DNA of 6,178 bases from an uncultured Candidatus Competibacteraceae bacterium (GTDB lineage: Bacteria; Pseudomonadota; Gammaproteobacteria; Competibacterales; Competibacteraceae), in contig CALMNY010000469.1 in NCBI GenBank assembly GCA_937872125.1, positions 1 through 6,178 on the forward strand. The letters are read 5' to 3'. A program made the translations under genes and the position numbers. This document shows positions 1-6,178 of this stretch, piece after piece. The notes beneath the pieces were generated by a model. It had not been told where the DNA came from. It did not search any database and saw only the letters and a program-made list of their open reading frames with translations. How positions within the stretch are numbered: the first letter of the stretch is position 1; each line of letters begins with the position of its first letter.

Positions 1-2034
1 CAGGAGGTTGACGGAATGACCGAGCAGCACGAGCAGGGCCGCGCCCAATGCCGCCACAACGCTGTCAAAACCCACTTCAAGCGCGAGCCGGTTGAAGGCG
101 ACAGCGACTTCCTTGGTGGCCAGGCCGATGGCGAATAGCCGCAGGTAGGACACCAGGTCCGAGAAGCTGCTGATGGCGGTCAGAAGATTCAGCGGGAGGT
201 TCAACAGGCCGCGCCCGACGCCGCGCAAAAAGCGGCTACCGGTTTGCTCGCCGAACAGCACGACGCCCGCCAGTCCACCTGCCGCCAGCCCGCCGGCTAC
301 CGCTAAATCGCCATCGCCGATCAGGACATGCAACGCCGCGACGTAGGCGGCCCACACCACCAGCATCCAGCCCAAATCCGCCAGGGATTGTAGCGACCGC
401 CGCCGCCAGGCCGCCCAGAGATGCGCCAGCGTAAGATGAACCGCGCCAAGCGTCAGGCAGAGCCGGATGATGGTGGTTTCGTTATCCACGGCGAAGGCGT
501 TGAGGGTGGGTATGACGAGACTACGCAATCCCGGCAGTTCGGCGAGTTGGGGAACGCCGAACCACAGGCCATTCAGCGCGCCCCAAATCACGGTTGCGGC
601 GGCAAGCACGTAGAACAGCAGAAGGGTGGGGCGGGGAATGGCCGGGACGCGCCGGGACGCGGCGAATGTCGCCGCAAGCAGGAGCAGTCCATAACCGGCG
701 TCGCCCAGAATCATGGCGAAGAACAGGGTGAAGAAGATCAGGAAAATGCCGCTGGTGTCGAACTCGCGGTAACCGGGCAGTATCCGCAGAAAGTCCATCA
801 CCGGCTGGAACAGTGCGGCCAAGCGCGAGTTCCGCAGCAGGGTCGGAACCGGGTCGTCGTCGGTAGGCTCATCTACGACCAGACCCCAGCCGTTCTCGAC
901 GGCCCGCCGGTTGAGTTCGGCCAAACGAGCGGCGGGACAGAAGCCTTGCAACCAGACGACGTGCTCGTCGCCGCGCGATTCCGCCCGCGCCTGCGCCAAT
1001 CGCAGCGCATTGCGGAAATAAAGCTGGCTCGCGTGCAACAGTGGGGCCTGCGCGGCAAGTTTTTCAAAGCGCGCCTGGCGGTCGGCCAGCGCCTGCTCGC
1101 TGGCGGCAATCCGGGTTTCCAGTTCGTCCAGGCTGAAGTCCGGCAACGCTATTTCTTGCAGCGGCAGCCGATCCGGTTCGTCGCGGCTGACGCAGGCGAG
1201 GTAAACCGTGGAACCCCGCTCGGCGATGCGTTCGACGCCAAGGTGCCCCGAATAGGTTTTCCAGTCGCGGCGGGAACCGGCATAAAGCCGCACGAACACG
1301 CCGGCTTCGCGCAGCGTCAGAATGTCCTGGGGATCGAAACGGCCGAGCACGGCCTGTTCGTCCCGCTGCCGACGCAATGCCGCCAGCTCGCTCGCGCCAC
1401 GCGCCAAGTCGTGATGCAGGGCCAGCAGTTCGCCAGCAAGGGCGAGACCTTCAGCCGCCGATTGCGCTGACAATGGTTCAGTCCCCCCCTTTGAAAAAGG
1501 GGGGCTATTAAATTCCATCGAAGCCTTCATCCCCGCCGATCCAACCACCCCGGCGCTTCGCGCCACCCCTCCTTGAAAAGGAGGGGAATTCCCCTCCTCC
1601 TTTGGAAAAGCAGGGCTGTTAGATTCCATCGAAGCCTTCATCCCCGCCGATCCAACCACCCCGGCGCTTCGCGCCACCCCTCCTTGAAAAGGAGAGGAAT
1701 TCCCCTCCTTGGCTAAGGAGGGGTGCCCCGAAGGGGCGGGGTGGTTCGACCTCCGGGTCGCTGCCTCCACGGAATTTAACAGCCCTACCTTTGAAAAAGG
1801 GGGGTCAGGGGGGATTGCCGAACCGGGAGGCACCAGCGCCAGCGCGTCGCGCAACAATCCCAGCTTCTCCTCAAGGCGTAATTGTTCGCTCCCCTCGCCC
1901 GCTGGCGGGAGAGGGGCTGGGGGTGAGGGTGGTTGATGGAGATGCACCACGCCCAGCCGGCGCAAGTCCTCCAGGGATGGTTCGCGGCTGGCGGCGCTCA
2001 TCAGCAGCACCACTTTTTTCATCGGCTCGATCAT
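1..2034 (-). CDS. ntpI: V/A-type ATPase membrane stator subunit I, with an in-frame repeat-derived insert (3' end outside window)
   Basis: Membrane subunit homologous to eukaryotic subunit a: its C-terminal membrane part forms the ion half-channels against the K ring and its cytosolic N-terminal part joins the peripheral stalks. I read the frame from the ATG at 2034 to position 1: 678 codons, no stop. The start [11 protein letters not shown] is typical (beta strand, then helix EPSLEDLRRLGVVHLH). Later landmarks in the same frame: GRFDPQDILTLREAGVFVRL (231-250), YREFDTSGIFLIFF then MILGDAGYG (422-449), several hydrophobic membrane segments, and SDLVSYLRLFAIGLA (625-639), where Arg632 matches the essential ion-channel arginine. 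The window ends at GHSVNLL, shortly before the expected C-terminus. Odd: residues 35-49 and about 74-185 are encoded by palindromic repeat DNA, giving Gly/Ser/Pro-rich repeated sequence between the first and second cytosolic helices. Without these, the length would match the family. Because the frame is kept throughout, I call it a gene and not a pseudogene; expression is unproven. Confidence 0.92.
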   Translation of the reverse strand, partial: MIEPMKKVVLLMSAASREPSLEDLRRLGVVHLHQPPSPPAPLPPAGEGSEQLRLEEKLGLLRDALALVPPGSAIPPDPPFSKVGLLNSVEAATRRSNHPAPSGHPSLAKEGNSSPFQGGVARSAGVVGSAGMKASMESNSPAFPKEEGNSPPFQGGVARSAGVVGSAGMKASMEFNSPPFSKGGTEPLSAQSAAEGLALAGELLALHHDLARGASELAALRRQRDEQAVLGRFDPQDILTLREAGVFVRLYAGSRRDWKTYSGHLGVERIAERGSTVYLACVSRDEPDRLPLQEIALPDFSLDELETRIAASEQALADRQARFEKLAAQAPLLHASQLYFRNALRLAQARAESRGDEHVVWLQGFCPAARLAELNRRAVENGWGLVVDEPTDDDPVPTLLRNSRLAALFQPVMDFLRILPGYREFDTSGIFLIFFTLFFAMILGDAGYGLLLLAATFAASRRVPAIPRPTLLLFYVLAAATVIWGALNGLWFGVPQLAELPGLRSLVIPTLNAFAVDNETTIIRLCLTLGAVHLTLAHLWAAWRRRSLQSLADLGWMLVVWAAYVAALHVLIGDGDLAVAGGLAAGGLAGVVLFGEQTGSRFLRGVGRGLLNLPLNLLTAISSFSDLVSYLRLFAIGLATKEVAVAFNRLALEVGFDSVVAALGAALLVLLGHSVNLL
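1484..1504. repeat. C-run/G-run hairpin at the cluster edge
   Basis: ccccccttt (1484-1492) pairs with aaagggggg (1496-1504) across a gaa loop. The same motif, less perfect, recurs at 1786-1804 at the other side of the cluster and, degenerate, at about 1597-1614 between copies A and B. It encodes the recurring peptide SPPFSKGG. It lacks a following T-run on the coding strand, so I do not call it a terminator. Confidence 0.85.
1504..1597 (+). repeat. Direct repeat copy A (94 bp)
   Basis: Nearly identical to 1615-1708, with differences at the start (gctattaaattcc against gctgttagattcc) and one in the palindromic core (gagggg against gagagg). It contains a small stem-loop ggcgcttcgcgcc (1552-1564) and a perfect 20-bp palindrome centred on gaattc (1579-1598). 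On the coding strand it gives the peptide GVARSAGVVGSAGMKASMEF, residues about 155-174. Confidence 0.95.
1615..1708 (+). repeat. Direct repeat copy B (94 bp)
   Basis: Second copy, exactly 111 bp from copy A, so the period is 37 codons and the reading frame is the same in both. Its peptide differs from that of copy A essentially only by Ser for Phe at the end (KASMES against KASMEF). The two copies are close enough to support slippage or recombination between them. Confidence 0.95.
1675..1725. repeat. Inverted repeat at the B/C junction
   Basis: cacccctcctt (1675-1685) is the exact reverse complement of aaggaggggtg (1715-1725), flanking an inner near-palindrome around gaattc (1690-1709). It is the centre of a larger inverted repeat formed by copies B and C (about 1615-1783). 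Confidence 0.9.
1709..1804 (-). repeat. Diverged repeat copy C in inverted orientation
   Basis: Read on the plus strand it matches the reverse complement of copies A and B at both ends: aaggaggggtg (1715-1725), cggggtggtt (1737-1746) and ggaatttaacagc (1771-1783). The middle is diverged, and the stem-loop is replaced by another of the same shape, gccccgaaggggc (1725-1737). The change of both stem arms suggests either compensatory change or a related family member. It ends in the C-run/G-run hairpin at 1786-1804. Confidence 0.8.
1888..1932. repeat. REP-like hairpin element, second family, within ntpI
   Basis: cccctcgcccgc (1891-1902) pairs with gcgggagagggg (1905-1916) with one mismatch, followed by a ctgggggtgaggg tail. 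This matches the general form of a G/C-rich intergenic repeat common in proteobacterial genomes (recognised from memory, not searched). It differs in sequence from the cluster at 1480-1815. On the coding strand it is read in frame as a proline-rich loop, PPSPPAPLPPAGEGS, residues 35-49 of subunit I, between the first alpha/beta unit and the first long helix. Confidence 0.75.
2031..2034 (-). other. ATGA stop-start overlap of ntpD and ntpI
   Basis: The ntpI ATG (2034-2032) and the ntpD TGA (2033-2031) share two bases. This arrangement is typical of translational coupling and helps keep rotor and stator subunits in proportion. It also fixes the ntpI frame used to show that the downstream repeats are coding. 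Confidence 0.9.
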
Positions 2035-2651
2035 GGGGATTCGGCCTCTCCCACGGCGGACAGGGCGCGCAACTTGCGCTTCGCCTCCAGCGCCCAGCCG
2101 AAAGCGGCGGTCTGCTGGTCGCCCAGATAAATCGCGAGGCGGCGAATGTTGTCCTGGGCTTCGGGAATCTTGATTTTCTCGAACAGATTGACGCGCTGGG
2201 CGGTGAGCCGCAGTTCCCGCGCCAGCCGCCGCAACTGCTCCTCCAACACCACCGCTTCGGCCTGCAACGCCAGCAGCGTCCGCAGTGACTCGATGGCGCG
2301 ATCCACCCAGGGCGGCGTGACGAACAGATCGTAAGGCGCAGTGCATAGATGCGCCTGGACGAAAACCGGAACCGGCACACCGGCGATGTTATCCCAGCAG
2401 ACCTCGACCCGTTCCAGCGCGATCAGCGTTTCCAGACCGACCTCCTCCGCCAGCAACGCCACCCAACCGTTCACCGCTTCCCGCTGGCGCTGCCCGGCCT
2501 CCCGCACCCGCGCCTGTTCGCGGCGCACGCGCTCGACCTCAGCCTGAAGCTGCTGCTTTTTCAGTTGCAGCAGCGGCAGATAACGCTGGAACCGCTGGAG
2601 CGCGTCGCGCTGCTTTTTCAGTTCAGTCTTGTTCAGGCTGAGGCGCGGCAT
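2031..2651 (-). CDS. ntpD: V/A-type ATPase central-stalk subunit D
   Basis: Central rotor shaft that turns inside the A3B3 head and passes torque to the membrane ring; it is the counterpart of F-type gamma. The product is 206 residues, normal for the family. The N-terminus [15 protein letters not shown] (4-18) and the C-terminal signature [21 protein letters not shown] (150-170, listed here in two parts: [14 protein letters not shown] then [17 protein letters not shown]) are the usual D marks. Long N- and C-terminal amphipathic helices, rich in Gln, Arg and Leu, fit the antiparallel coiled-coil shaft. The ATG at 2651 gives the conserved start with LNKTEL a few residues in, so the 29-bp overlap with ntpB is probably real. 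An AAGG lies 9 nt upstream. The stop TGA (2033-2031) forms an ATGA overlap with the ntpI start. Confidence 0.95.
   Translation of the reverse strand: MPRLSLNKTELKKQRDALQRFQRYLPLLQLKKQQLQAEVERVRREQARVREAGQRQREAVNGWVALLAEEVGLETLIALERVEVCWDNIAGVPVPVFVQAHLCTAPYDLFVTPPWVDRAIESLRTLLALQAEAVVLEEQLRRLARELRLTAQRVNLFEKIKIPEAQDNIRRLAIYLGDQQTAAFGWALEAKRKLRALSAVGEAESP
2045..2050 (-). promoter_or_regulatory. Ribosome binding site of ntpI
   Basis: The minus strand reads GAGAGG, 10 nt before the ATG at 2034-2032 and inside the end of ntpD. The same ATG shares bases with the ntpD stop (ATGA, 2034-2031), so ntpI is probably translated by both direct initiation and coupling to ntpD. Confidence 0.5.
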
Positions 2652-3954
2652 GGTCTTGAGCCTTGAGCGGCCAGTATTTTTCCATCAAGTCGCGGCGCAA
2701 TCCGGCTTCTTCGGGCTGGAAACAGTCGGCCAGAATTTTCCAGCCCAGGTCCAGCGCCGCGAACAGCGGGATGTTCACCGACAGATCCATCAACTCCTGC
2801 TCGAAGCGCGCGCCGTAGTTCAGCAGCTTCTCGTCCCAGCGCGACAGGCTGAAGCCCATCGCCCGTTTCTCCAGCGTTTCCTGATAGGCGGCGTAGAGGC
2901 GAATCATGCCGTCCATCAGCGCGCGATGGTCGTCGCGGGTGTTGGCGTTGACCTGCTGCTTGAGGCGGCTGAGCGAACCGAACGGCTCGATGCGGCCCTG
3001 GTAGAGATAGTATTGCCCCTCGGTGATGTAGCCGGTGTTGTCGGGCACCGGATGCGTCACGTCGTTGCCGGGCATGGTGGTGACGGAAAGCACGGTGACC
3101 GAACCGGCGCCCTCGAACGCCACCGCCTTCTCGTAGCGCGCGGCAAGCTGGCTGTAGAGGTCGCCGGGATAGCCCCGGTTCGACGGCACCTGCTCCATGC
3201 TGATGGCCATCTCCTTGAGCGCATCACAGAAATTGGTCATGTCGGTCAGCAGCACCAGGACCGTGCGGCCGGCCAGCGCGAACTGTTCTGCGACCGCGAG
3301 CGCGAGATCGGGGGCCATCAGGCATTCCACCAGTGGATCGGCGGCGGTGTGAATGAAGAGCGCCGCCCGGCCCAGCGCCCCGCCAGCTTCCAGCCGGTCG
3401 CGCAGAAACAGGAAGTCATCGTAGCGCAGGCCCATGCCGCCGAGCAGGATCACATCCACCCGCGCCTGCAACGCCACCCGCGCCAGCAGTTCGTGATACG
3501 GCTCGCCGGCGACGGTGAAGATCGAAATCTTCTGCGACTCGACCAGCGAGTTGAAGACATCGATCATCGGGATGCCGGTGTGAATCATCGTCGTGGGCTT
3601 GAGGCGGCGGGCGGGGTTCACCGCCGGCCCGTTGAGGGGGACGAGGTTTTCCTGGAGCGCGGGGCCGTGGTCGCGGGGTGCGCCCTTGCCGTCGAAGATG
3701 CGGCCCAGCAGATGATCCGAAACGCTGACCGCCATCTGCCGACCCAGGAAGCGCACTTCATCGCCGGTCGAGACGCCCGCCGTGCCGGCGAACACTTGCA
3801 GAAAAACCCGCTCGCGCTCCAGCCGGATGACCTGCGCCAGCGATTCCCCCCGCCGTGACGCCACCACCGCCAGTTCCCCGGCGCGCACGCCGGTCGCCGC
3901 CACGGCGATGACGTTGCCGGTCATTTGCAGGATGTTATGGGTGATCCGTCTCAT
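2623..3954 (-). CDS. ntpB: V/A-type ATPase non-catalytic subunit B
   Basis: Regulatory, non-catalytic partner of subunit A in the V1 head ring. The product is 443 residues, close to the family's usual 455-465. The position equivalent to the Walker A loop is degenerate ([10 protein letters not shown], residues 146-155, with no GK[ST]), as expected for B subunits, whose archaeal counterparts read GSGLPHNE here. Other family landmarks: [14 protein letters not shown] at 124-137, VLLTDMTNF at 234-242, [16 protein letters not shown] at 256-271, and the strongly conserved [14 protein letters not shown] at 301-314. The ATG at 3954 is preferred over Met11 because [16 protein letters not shown] aligns with the conserved first strand of the family and because a GAGG lies 7 nt upstream. 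The gene overlaps the end of ntpA by 20 bp and the start of ntpD by 29 bp. It looks intact and functional. Confidence 0.97.
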   Translation of the reverse strand: MRRITHNILQMTGNVIAVAATGVRAGELAVVASRRGESLAQVIRLERERVFLQVFAGTAGVSTGDEVRFLGRQMAVSVSDHLLGRIFDGKGAPRDHGPALQENLVPLNGPAVNPARRLKPTTMIHTGIPMIDVFNSLVESQKISIFTVAGEPYHELLARVALQARVDVILLGGMGLRYDDFLFLRDRLEAGGALGRAALFIHTAADPLVECLMAPDLALAVAEQFALAGRTVLVLLTDMTNFCDALKEMAISMEQVPSNRGYPGDLYSQLAARYEKAVAFEGAGSVTVLSVTTMPGNDVTHPVPDNTGYITEGQYYLYQGRIEPFGSLSRLKQQVNANTRDDHRALMDGMIRLYAAYQETLEKRAMGFSLSRWDEKLLNYGARFEQELMDLSVNIPLFAALDLGWKILADCFQPEEAGLRRDLMEKYWPLKAQDHAAPQPEQD

Positions 3955-5803
3955 CGGGCGGCCTCAGGGCCAGATCGGCTTTGGTGGCGGGTTTCATGCG
4001 CGGGGCGCGGTAAATTTCCGCTTCCAGAGGAGTTTCCACCAGGGCCAGCCGCAGCGGACCCGCAACGGCGGCAAGGCCCGCGCTTTCACACTGGCCCGCC
4101 GCGAAGTCGCGGATGCGGCGGAACTGTTCGGCGAACGCCGCCGACTCCCACGGCGCGCGGTTGAGTTCGAGAACGTGGAGGCGCAACCGCTGGAAGAACT
4201 CGCGCGCCTCGTCGCGGTTGTTGAGGGCGAAGCGAGCGGCGAGCAGGTCTTCGAGCAGCGCGAACACGCACTGCTGGCGGGCGGCGGGCGTGGCCGCGTC
4301 CACCGGGTCAAAAGCGTTCTGCTGGAGATAGACCGCGTCGAAGAATTCGCCCTTGAGGTACAGGATGAAATCCGTCAGCGGCGTGCCCTCTTCGCCCACC
4401 ACCTTCATCATCTGGCCGATTTCGTGGGCCTTGGTCAGCAGGCGGCGCAACTGCCGGAGCCGGTCCGCCGGGATGACGCCGGGGTAGCGGCTCCAGCTTT
4501 CCAGCGGGTCCACCGCCGGGTAACAGCGCGCGTCGGCCCGTTCGCGGGACAGAGCATGGAACGCGCCGACCGCTTTGAGCGTGGCCCGCGTGACCGGCTC
4601 GTCGAAATTGCCGCCAGCGGGACTGATCGTGCCGCCGATGGTCAGCGAGCCGATCCGCCCATCCCGCAGGCGCACGCAACCGGCCCGTTCGTAGAAATCG
4701 GCGATGACTGATTCCAGGTAGGCGGGGAACGCTTCCTCGCCGGGGATTTCCTCCAGCCGGCCCGAACGCTCGCGCATGGCCTGCGCCCAGCGCGAGGTCG
4801 AATCGGCCAGCAGCAGCACGTGCAGACCCATTTGCCGGTAATACTCGGCCATGGTCACGGCGGTATAAACCGACGCCTCGCGCGCCGCCACCGGCATCGA
4901 ACTGGTGTTGGCGACGACGATGGTGCGTTCCATCAGGGTGCGACCGGTGAGCGGATCGGTGAGTCGCGGAAAGTCGCGGATCGTTTCCACGACTTCGCCG
5001 GCCCGCTCGCCGCAGGCCGCGATGATGACGATATCCACCTGGGCGAAGCGGCTGGTGAGTTGCTGGAGCAGGGTCTTGCCCGCGCCGAACGGACCGGGAA
5101 TGCAGTAGGTTCCGCCGCGCGCCACCGGGAACAGCGAATCCAGGATGCGGATTTGGGTGATGAGCGGCTCGGTCGGGGCGAGGCGTTCCCGATAAAGACG
5201 AATCGCCTGCTTCACCGGCCAGCGAAACGCCAGGCTCAACGGCAACTCGTGACCCGCTTCGTTCCGCACGACAGCAACGGTCTCATGGACGCGGAAGTCG
5301 CCCGCCGCGGCCATTTCGATAACCCGCCAGCGCCCGCGCAGATCGAAAGGAACCATGACGCGGTGCTGGAAAACGCCCTCCGGGACGGTGCCCAGCATGT
5401 CGCCAGCCGCCACGACCATCCCCGGTTTGACGATGGGCGCGAACGGCCAGCGCCGGGTTTCATCGAGCGCCGGGAGATAAGCGCCGCGTTGCAGAAAAAA
5501 GCCGTCGCGTTCAGCCAGCGCGTGCAGCGGATTCTGCAAGCCGTCGTAAATCTGGCCGAGCAGACCGGGGCCGAGTTCCGCCGCCAGCGGTTCGCCGGTG
5601 AATTCCACCCGGTCGCCCACGCGCAGCCCGGCGCTGCTCTCGAACACCTGCAAATCCGCGCACCGACCCCGCACGCGCACGACTTCGGCCTTCAGCCGCA
5701 GCGTATCGAGGAGGGCGTAGGCGACTTCGTTTTGCGCCACCGTGCCGGCGAACTCCACCGTGAGGTGGTTGCCGTTCACGCCGACGATGGTTCCGGTGCG
5801 CAT
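3935..5803 (-). CDS. ntpA: V/A-type ATPase catalytic subunit A
   Basis: Catalytic nucleotide-binding subunit of the cytosolic V1 head; it alternates with subunit B in an A3B3 ring that hydrolyses or makes ATP. The product is 622 residues, slightly longer than the usual 580-600. Visible motifs: an N-terminal beta-barrel start ([18 protein letters not shown]), the A-specific non-homologous region at about 115-185, Walker A GPFGAGKT at 237-244, the catalytic-glutamate motif GERAGEV at 265-271, [13 protein letters not shown] at 299-311, Walker [11 protein letters not shown] at 331-340, and [14 protein letters not shown] at 392-405. All expected catalytic residues are present, so the enzyme looks functional. 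I chose the ATG at 5803: the frame stays open to an ATG at 5884, but those 27 residues overlap DUF2764, look non-conserved, and the family N-terminus begins at MRTG. No strong Shine-Dalgarno is seen, which fits reinitiation after the DUF2764 stop 4 nt upstream. The stop TAA (3937-3935) lies 20 bp inside ntpB. Confidence 0.97.
   Translation of the reverse strand: MRTGTIVGVNGNHLTVEFAGTVAQNEVAYALLDTLRLKAEVVRVRGRCADLQVFESSAGLRVGDRVEFTGEPLAAELGPGLLGQIYDGLQNPLHALAERDGFFLQRGAYLPALDETRRWPFAPIVKPGMVVAAGDMLGTVPEGVFQHRVMVPFDLRGRWRVIEMAAAGDFRVHETVAVVRNEAGHELPLSLAFRWPVKQAIRLYRERLAPTEPLITQIRILDSLFPVARGGTYCIPGPFGAGKTLLQQLTSRFAQVDIVIIAACGERAGEVVETIRDFPRLTDPLTGRTLMERTIVVANTSSMPVAAREASVYTAVTMAEYYRQMGLHVLLLADSTSRWAQAMRERSGRLEEIPGEEAFPAYLESVIADFYERAGCVRLRDGRIGSLTIGGTISPAGGNFDEPVTRATLKAVGAFHALSRERADARCYPAVDPLESWSRYPGVIPADRLRQLRRLLTKAHEIGQMMKVVGEEGTPLTDFILYLKGEFFDAVYLQQNAFDPVDAATPAARQQCVFALLEDLLAARFALNNRDEAREFFQRLRLHVLELNRAPWESAAFAEQFRRIRDFAAGQCESAGLAAVAGPLRLALVETPLEAEIYRAPRMKPATKADLALRPPDETDHP
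3962..3965 (-). promoter_or_regulatory. Ribosome binding site of ntpB
   Basis: The minus strand reads GAGG followed by 7 nt and then the ATG at 3954-3952. The site lies inside the ntpA coding region and supports the first in-frame ATG over the internal Met at residue 11. It is short, so a contribution from translational coupling to ntpA is likely. Confidence 0.55.
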
Positions 5804-5807
5804 GGCG

Positions 5808-6178
5808 TCAGTTCCCGGACCGGGCGAAGGCGTCGCGCCCGCGTTCCGCGCCGTGTGCGAGCATCCGGTCGAGCAGCGCCGCACCCACCAGCGGGTCGAA
5901 CCGGGCGCGGCGTTCGAGAATCCGCAGCTTCAACAGATAAACGACCAGCGTCTCCAGATCGAAGTAGTGCCCGAACGCCAGTTCTTCCAGCAACCGCCAG
6001 CGCGCGCGATCCAGTTCTTCGTCGGCGGCGAGCGGCGAATCGAGCGCGAGGAGTTGTCGGGCGATTTCGGCGAGGCGGGGGTCCGGTCGAAAGTCGCGCA
6101 AATGCCCGGCTGCCGTCACCCCCAGGCGTTTGGCGCGCTCGATAACCAGCGCGTTGCGCAGGGCGCGCTCGTGTTCGT
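5808..6178 (-). CDS. DUF2764 family protein of the V-type ATPase operon (5' end outside window)
   Basis: The frame is open from the right edge of the window to a TGA at 5810-5808, giving the last 122 or so residues. A GTG at 6119 could be taken as a start, but the reading continues upstream without a stop (EHERALRNALVIERAKRLG), and that segment fits the family's helical start of the type WE..LR.ALA..RA..LG. The gene is therefore longer than the window. The protein is rich in Leu, Arg and Glu, predicted helical, with no signal peptide or membrane segment. Conserved-looking parts are the SPLAADEELDRARWRLLEEL stretch and FDLETLVVYLLKLRILER. DUF2764 proteins lie between ntpE and ntpA in chlamydial and spirochete V-ATPase operons. 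Their role is unproven; since subunit C is not seen in such operons, a structural part in the stalk is possible (inference). The stop is 4 nt upstream of the ntpA start, so the two are probably cotranscribed. Confidence 0.8.
   Translation of the reverse strand, partial: EHERALRNALVIERAKRLGVTAAGHLRDFRPDPRLAEIARQLLALDSPLAADEELDRARWRLLEELAFGHYFDLETLVVYLLKLRILERRARFDPLVGAALLDRMLAHGAERGRDAFARSGN

Larger units (their letters stand above)
1480..1815 (-). repeat. Composite palindromic repeat cluster inserted in frame within ntpI
   Basis: About 336 bp (112 codons) made almost wholly of short inverted and direct repeats. In plus-strand order: a C-run/G-run hairpin (1484-1504), direct copy A (1504-1597), a degenerate hairpin (1598-1614), direct copy B (1615-1708), inverted diverged copy C (1709-1783), another C-run/G-run hairpin (1786-1804), and a G-rich tail. 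It interrupts the cytosolic N-terminal domain of subunit I and encodes residues about 74-185, beginning IPPDPPFSK and ending PPFSKGGTEP. Such elements are usually intergenic in bacteria. Edges are estimated from where family-like protein sequence stops and resumes and could be off by several codons. Confidence 0.9.

Noticed and set aside
641..660. 10-bp tandem duplication (gccgggacgc twice) within ntpI
   Set aside because: Short, within a loop between membrane segments, frame intact; likely chance or a trivial duplication in GC-rich DNA.
421..1470. Plus-strand open frame of 349 codons
   Set aside because: It lies antisense to ntpI, whose frame carries clear family motifs. The plus-strand translation is Gln/Gly/Arg-rich without recognisable domains, as expected for the reverse strand of a GC-rich gene.
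1675..1725. Rho-independent terminator inside ntpI
   Set aside because: The stems are G/C-rich, but no T-run follows on the transcribed strand, and ntpI coding sequence continues after them.
1480..1815. ntpI as a pseudogene split by repeats, or the repeats as an intergenic spacer between two genes
   Set aside because: No stop or frameshift is found; the N-terminal start and C-terminal membrane domain are in one frame. A separate downstream start after the repeats would leave out the first beta strand and helix of the domain.
1480..1815. CRISPR array
   Set aside because: Two direct units with a 17-bp gap, one inverted copy and no spacers of constant length; the units are palindromic mobile-type repeats.
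5804..5884. Upstream ATG at 5884 extending ntpA by 27 residues
   Set aside because: The extension overlaps DUF2764, is low in conservation-like character, and the family N-terminus starts at MRTG (5803).
4820..6145. Plus-strand open frame of 441 codons (and similar ones at 2629-3858 and 3782-4711)
   Set aside because: Antisense to ntpA and ntpB. These long frames come from codon bias in GC-rich genes; the translations show no motif and no plausible start context.

Overview
The window holds most of one operon, read entirely on the minus strand, for a bacterial V/A-type (rotary) ATPase. In transcription order, from high to low coordinates, it contains: the 3' part of a DUF2764-family gene (running off the right edge to 6178), ntpA (catalytic subunit A), ntpB (non-catalytic subunit B), ntpD (central rotor shaft) and ntpI (membrane stator subunit I, the a-subunit homologue). 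ntpI runs off the left edge only a few dozen residues short of its expected end. The genes are packed without spacers: a 4-nt gap between DUF2764 and ntpA, a 20-bp overlap of ntpA and ntpB, a 29-bp overlap of ntpB and ntpD, and a 4-bp ATGA overlap of ntpD and ntpI. This points to one transcript with translational coupling. No promoter is visible, and the 5' end of the operon lies beyond position 6178.

The order DUF2764-A-B-D-I is the arrangement known from Chlamydiae and spirochetes (E-DUF2764-A-B-D-I-K), not the I-K-E-C-F-A-B-D order of Thermus or Enterococcus. From that I expect subunit E just upstream and the K ring subunit just downstream. Composition is GC-rich with strong G/C third positions. 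Together with the style of the G/C-rich palindromic repeats this suggests an environmental proteobacterium, perhaps gammaproteobacterial, but the taxonomic guess is weak. Such bacteria usually carry this operon in addition to a normal F-type ATP synthase.

The unusual part is inside ntpI. Between about 1480 and 1815 lies a cluster of palindromic repeats of the kind normally found between genes: two 94-bp direct copies at a 111-bp (37-codon) period, a diverged inverted copy, and flanking C-run/G-run hairpins. A second, unrelated REP-like hairpin lies at 1888-1932. I translated the whole minus-strand frame from 2034 to 1, triplet by triplet. It has no stop codon, and the family signatures on both sides of the repeats are in the same frame. 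The repeats are therefore read as an insert of about 112 residues (plus about 15 for the smaller element) in the cytosolic N-terminal domain of subunit I. Both alternative frames on that strand are closed by stops inside the repeat unit. This resembles the Rickettsia palindromic elements, which also insert in frame into protein genes, but here in an ATPase stator subunit and with different repeat families.

There is no gene-free stretch in the window; the repeat region is itself coding.
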